6,911 bases of DNA from Candidatus Methanocorpusculum equi (GTDB lineage: Archaea > Halobacteriota > Methanomicrobia > Methanomicrobiales > Methanocorpusculaceae), in contig JAGHSU010000037.1 of assembly GCA_018065685.1 (NCBI GenBank), positions 1-6,911 of the forward strand, given 5' to 3'. Both the position numbers and the translations under genes were made by a program. Under the pieces are notes generated by a model. That model made no database searches and had not been told where the DNA came from. It worked only from the letters and a program-made list of their open reading frames with translations. This document shows, piece by piece, positions 5,133 to 6,911 of this stretch (position 1 is the first letter of the stretch; each line of letters opens with the position of its first letter).

Positions 5133-5831
5133 ATGGTCAGACAAAACCCGCGAATCGACTACGAAGTACTCACCCGCTTCAGAACGGGCGTCTGGGCGGT
5201 ACAGCCCGAAACCGGACAGATATATGCACCGGGCGAGCGCCGGATGCTCAAAACCTGGGCACAGCCCGGCGGATACCTGCACATCAGCGTCCCGCCGCTC
5301 TCCTCCCGGTATCCCTTATCCAGAGCAGTCTGGATAGGAGCAACGCTTACCGTCCCCGTCTTCGACGACCTCGAGGTGGACCACATCAACGGAAACAAAC
5401 TGGACAACCGGTTCAAAAACCTCCGGCTCCTCACCCATGCAGGAAACGGACACTGCAGCGGGAAACAGATTCCGTTCGAACAGGCAGAAGCGATACGCCG
5501 CGAATACAAACAAGGCGGTGTCACCTTAAAAGAACTCGCGGAGCGTTACGGACGAAGCACCACCTCCGTCCGCCTGATTGTAAGAGGGGAAACATATACG
5601 AAGATACCGGCGGTTTCAAAGAACACCGGAACCGGACGGCAGCTCGACGATAAACTCAGATACGGTGTATTCAAAGAACTCTGCATCGAAGGAAAACAGG
5701 CGAAATCCGTGATGCAAAAGTACAAAATCACCCGGGAAACGCTTCGAACCATCATCGAGGAGCAGTCCCTTCTGGCAAAACGGATACCGGATGCAGCAGA
5801 ACCGGAGACAGAGGAGGAGGCCGCAGCATGA
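5133..5831 (+). CDS. HNH endonuclease with helix-turn-helix segments (phage / homing type)
   Basis: This encodes 232 aa. GGAGG at 5120-5124 is 8 bases before ATG 5133, and the previous stop is 3 bases upstream. Residues about 40-106 match the HNH_3-type phage endonuclease core: GGYLHISV, then LEVDHINGNKLDNRFKNLRLLT, then N105. H84 (in VDHINGN), N92 (DNR) and N96 (NLR) are the expected metal- or DNA-handling positions. The His-Arg just before the core in many relatives is replaced by SRAVW, so the catalytic set should be checked. Residues 114-155 form an HTH (QAEAIRREYKQGGVTLKELAERYGRSTTSVRLIVRGETY, shown here only in outline: helix, GGVTLKELAERYG, RSTTSVRLIVRG), the usual DNA-binding tail of such enzymes. 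Residues about 172-214 give a second HTH-like unit. The C-terminus is acidic. Inferred role: site-specific DNA nicking or cleavage within a mobile element. It is not inside an intron or intein here. Confidence 0.8.
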   Translation: MVRQNPRIDYEVLTRFRTGVWAVQPETGQIYAPGERRMLKTWAQPGGYLHISVPPLSSRYPLSRAVWIGATLTVPVFDDLEVDHINGNKLDNRFKNLRLLTHAGNGHCSGKQIPFEQAEAIRREYKQGGVTLKELAERYGRSTTSVRLIVRGETYTKIPAVSKNTGTGRQLDDKLRYGVFKELCIEGKQAKSVMQKYKITRETLRTIIEEQSLLAKRIPDAAEPETEEEAAA

Positions 5832-6403
5832 ACGCTTCGGCTGACGCAAAGGTCATCCTGGCCTACCTCATGGAGCACTGCGGCATACCATCCGCTGCAG
5901 GAGAGGGGGCAGGCACGGGAGGAGATACCGGCACCGGAGAATCCCGCGAATCCTCCCCGTTCCGCCGCATCAGAGGCCTTGAGGATGCGGAAAAAATCAT
6001 CTCCCTCATGCACCAGGAGCTCACCATCGCCAGATGGTACACCATCGGACGACTTCTCGACAGCGGCATCACAGAGGCGGACGGGTACCGGCTCGAAACG
6101 ATAACGGACACAATCACCTCGGTCGACGCGGCAAAGCTCTTCCGCGAAGAGCCGGAGTTCTACGAAAAGCTTGCGAGAGTCCCTGCACACATCCTCGTAA
6201 AAGAGCTGGGGCACGACAGGCTCCGCAGTATGCTTATCGAGGCAAAGGGGCCTGATGCGGTCCGCCGGTACGACACAATCAGCATCGAGGACCTCGACGC
6301 GGTCTTCTCCTCTGCAGAGGACGCCGCGCCCTACAAGCGGACGATTACCTATCCAGCGGGGTATGCAGTGAGGGAGACCTGGGAGAAGGAGGCAGCCCTA
6401 TGA
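5828..6403 (+). CDS. Uncharacterised 191-aa protein of the operon
   Basis: I do not recognise this family. It overlaps both neighbours by four bases (ATGA at 5828 and 6400) and has GGAGG at 5816-5820, 7 bases upstream, so it is almost certainly translated. Residues 1-20 form a helix (ADAKVILAYLMEHCGI); 22-42 are a Gly/Thr/Glu-rich linker (GEGAGTGGDTGTGE) resembling the tail of the gene two positions upstream; 50-190 are a mostly helical domain. Visible parts include the helix EDAEKIISLMHQELTIARWYTI, then GRLLDSGITEADGYRLETI, the paired HILVKELGHDRLRSMLI, and a DTISIEDLDAVFSS segment. There is one Cys (C18) and no metal, nucleotide or catalytic motif. Spacing of short helices separated by turns would fit DNA or protein binding, but this is weak. 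It may be a partner of the HNH or double-HTH protein. Confidence 0.7.
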   Translation: MNASADAKVILAYLMEHCGIPSAAGEGAGTGGDTGTGESRESSPFRRIRGLEDAEKIISLMHQELTIARWYTIGRLLDSGITEADGYRLETITDTITSVDAAKLFREEPEFYEKLARVPAHILVKELGHDRLRSMLIEAKGPDAVRRYDTISIEDLDAVFSSAEDAAPYKRTITYPAGYAVRETWEKEAAL

Positions 6404-6885
6404 CAGCAAAATGGTATGAGATGCCGGCGCTTCTGGACTGGGGAACCGTCGTGGAAGCGATTGCGGCAAACGGAGGGAACCAGAGTGCCGCGGCGGCTGA
6501 TTTAGGGTGCACCGCGGCGCAGCTGAAAAAAGCGACCGAGGTCTACTGTATTGTATCCATGAAAGAACTTGAGGAAGGGAAGGCGGCGGAGCTTTCCCTC
6601 CGGCGCATGCTTCTATCAGGGATGCTTGTCGGGGACGGGGAAGGGGGGACCTGCTGCGGGAGAATCGGATGCAGGGGGTATCTGATGGTCCGGAAAACCG
6701 AGTATCCGGCGCTTTACTCCGAAGCGTCAGTACGAGCACTGTTAGGGGAGCATAAATCGGTGCGGAGAGTAGCAGAGGTGCTCGGCTGCAGCAGAAAAAC
6801 CGTCTGGTGTGCGATGCGGCGGTTCGGGGTCAGGCAGGAGAAACTTATCGTAACGGAGGAGATGCGGAAAAGACTGAGGCTGTGA
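6400..6885 (+). CDS. Protein with two helix-turn-helix segments, last gene seen in the operon
   Basis: This encodes 161 aa. GGAGG at 6388-6392 is 7 bases before ATG 6400, which overlaps the previous stop. Two HTH-like units are visible. HTH1, about 14-50: WGTVVEAIAANGGNQSAAA, ADLGCTAAQLKKATEVY. HTH2, about 108-144: SVRALLGEHKSVRRVAEVLG, then CSRKTVWCAMRRFGV, the resolvase/Fis-like 'AE.LG.S..TV...M.RFG' pattern. Between them is a Gly/Cys-rich part with CCGRIGC (85-91) and a basic GYLMVRKT. Three Cys within seven residues could bind metal, but no full zinc-finger pattern is seen. The arrangement resembles small terminase subunits and element regulators that carry repeated HTHs; neither can be assigned without comparison. 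The C-terminus is basic (MRKRLRL). The 26 bases after the stop hold nothing recognisable. Confidence 0.75.
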   Translation: MTAKWYEMPALLDWGTVVEAIAANGGNQSAAAADLGCTAAQLKKATEVYCIVSMKELEEGKAAELSLRRMLLSGMLVGDGEGGTCCGRIGCRGYLMVRKTEYPALYSEASVRALLGEHKSVRRVAEVLGCSRKTVWCAMRRFGVRQEKLIVTEEMRKRLRL

Positions 6886-6911
6886 GTTGTAGGTTGTGTG
6901 TTGGGGAATTG

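Noticed and set aside
4637..5282. Minus-strand Pro/Ala- and Ser/Cys-rich open frames (including CSSSCRLLC-type repeats)
   Set aside because: They are the reverse reading of the 36-bp repeats; gene coupling and ribosome sites all support the plus strand.
5051..5653. 200-codon plus-strand frame, Arg/His/Pro-rich
   Set aside because: It overlaps the well-supported HNH gene in another frame and has no ribosome site; the composition is typical of an out-of-frame reading of GC-rich DNA.
6886..6911. GT-rich tail after the last gene as a terminator or att site
   Set aside because: Only 26 bases are visible, with no dyad, T-run or repeat of any sequence elsewhere in the window.

Overview
The window looks archaeal, most likely from a methanogen of the Methanomicrobiales type. 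The basis is the gene content (a cysteine desulfurase of the group common in methanogens, next to a small unknown protein), A/T-rich TATA-like tracts ahead of gene starts, an oligo-T tract after a gene, and tight Shine-Dalgarno-led gene chains. The taxonomic placement is an inference from style; no rRNA or tRNA gene is present to confirm it. All supported genes lie on the + strand.

Region 1 (1-500) is a scar. The last 56 codons of a DDE-type transposase end at 173. Immediately after, in the same frame, comes the C-terminal part of a GyrI-like effector-binding domain that has lost its 5' end. Region 2 (501-2268) opens with a 15-bp inverted repeat and carries a complete PLP-dependent cysteine desulfurase followed by a 108-aa uncharacterised protein. 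Region 3 (2269-3870) is a free-standing 533-aa protein with an AlbA_2 (Schlafen-like) domain, a RecG-C-like GHKL ATPase fold and a winged helix. It is visibly more A/T-rich than its neighbours and looks acquired.

Region 4 (about 3911-6885) is the most interesting part: a compact six-gene operon with gaps of 2-3 bases or ATGA overlaps, nearly every gene led by a clear GGAG/GGAGG site. In order it encodes a ribbon-helix-helix (RHH) protein, a Gln/Asn-rich coiled-coil-like protein, a small protein with a Gly/Ala/Thr/Glu repeat tail, an HNH endonuclease with two helix-turn-helix (HTH) segments, an uncharacterised 191-aa protein, and a 161-aa protein with two HTH segments. The promoter holds four tandem 7-bp repeats (AAGATTC type), which suggests that the RHH protein binds them and controls the operon, as known heptad-binding RHH repressors do. 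The combination resembles the control and early region of an integrated plasmid or provirus. No integrase, replicase, capsid or terminase hallmark is visible here, so its function stays open, and the element may continue past the right edge.
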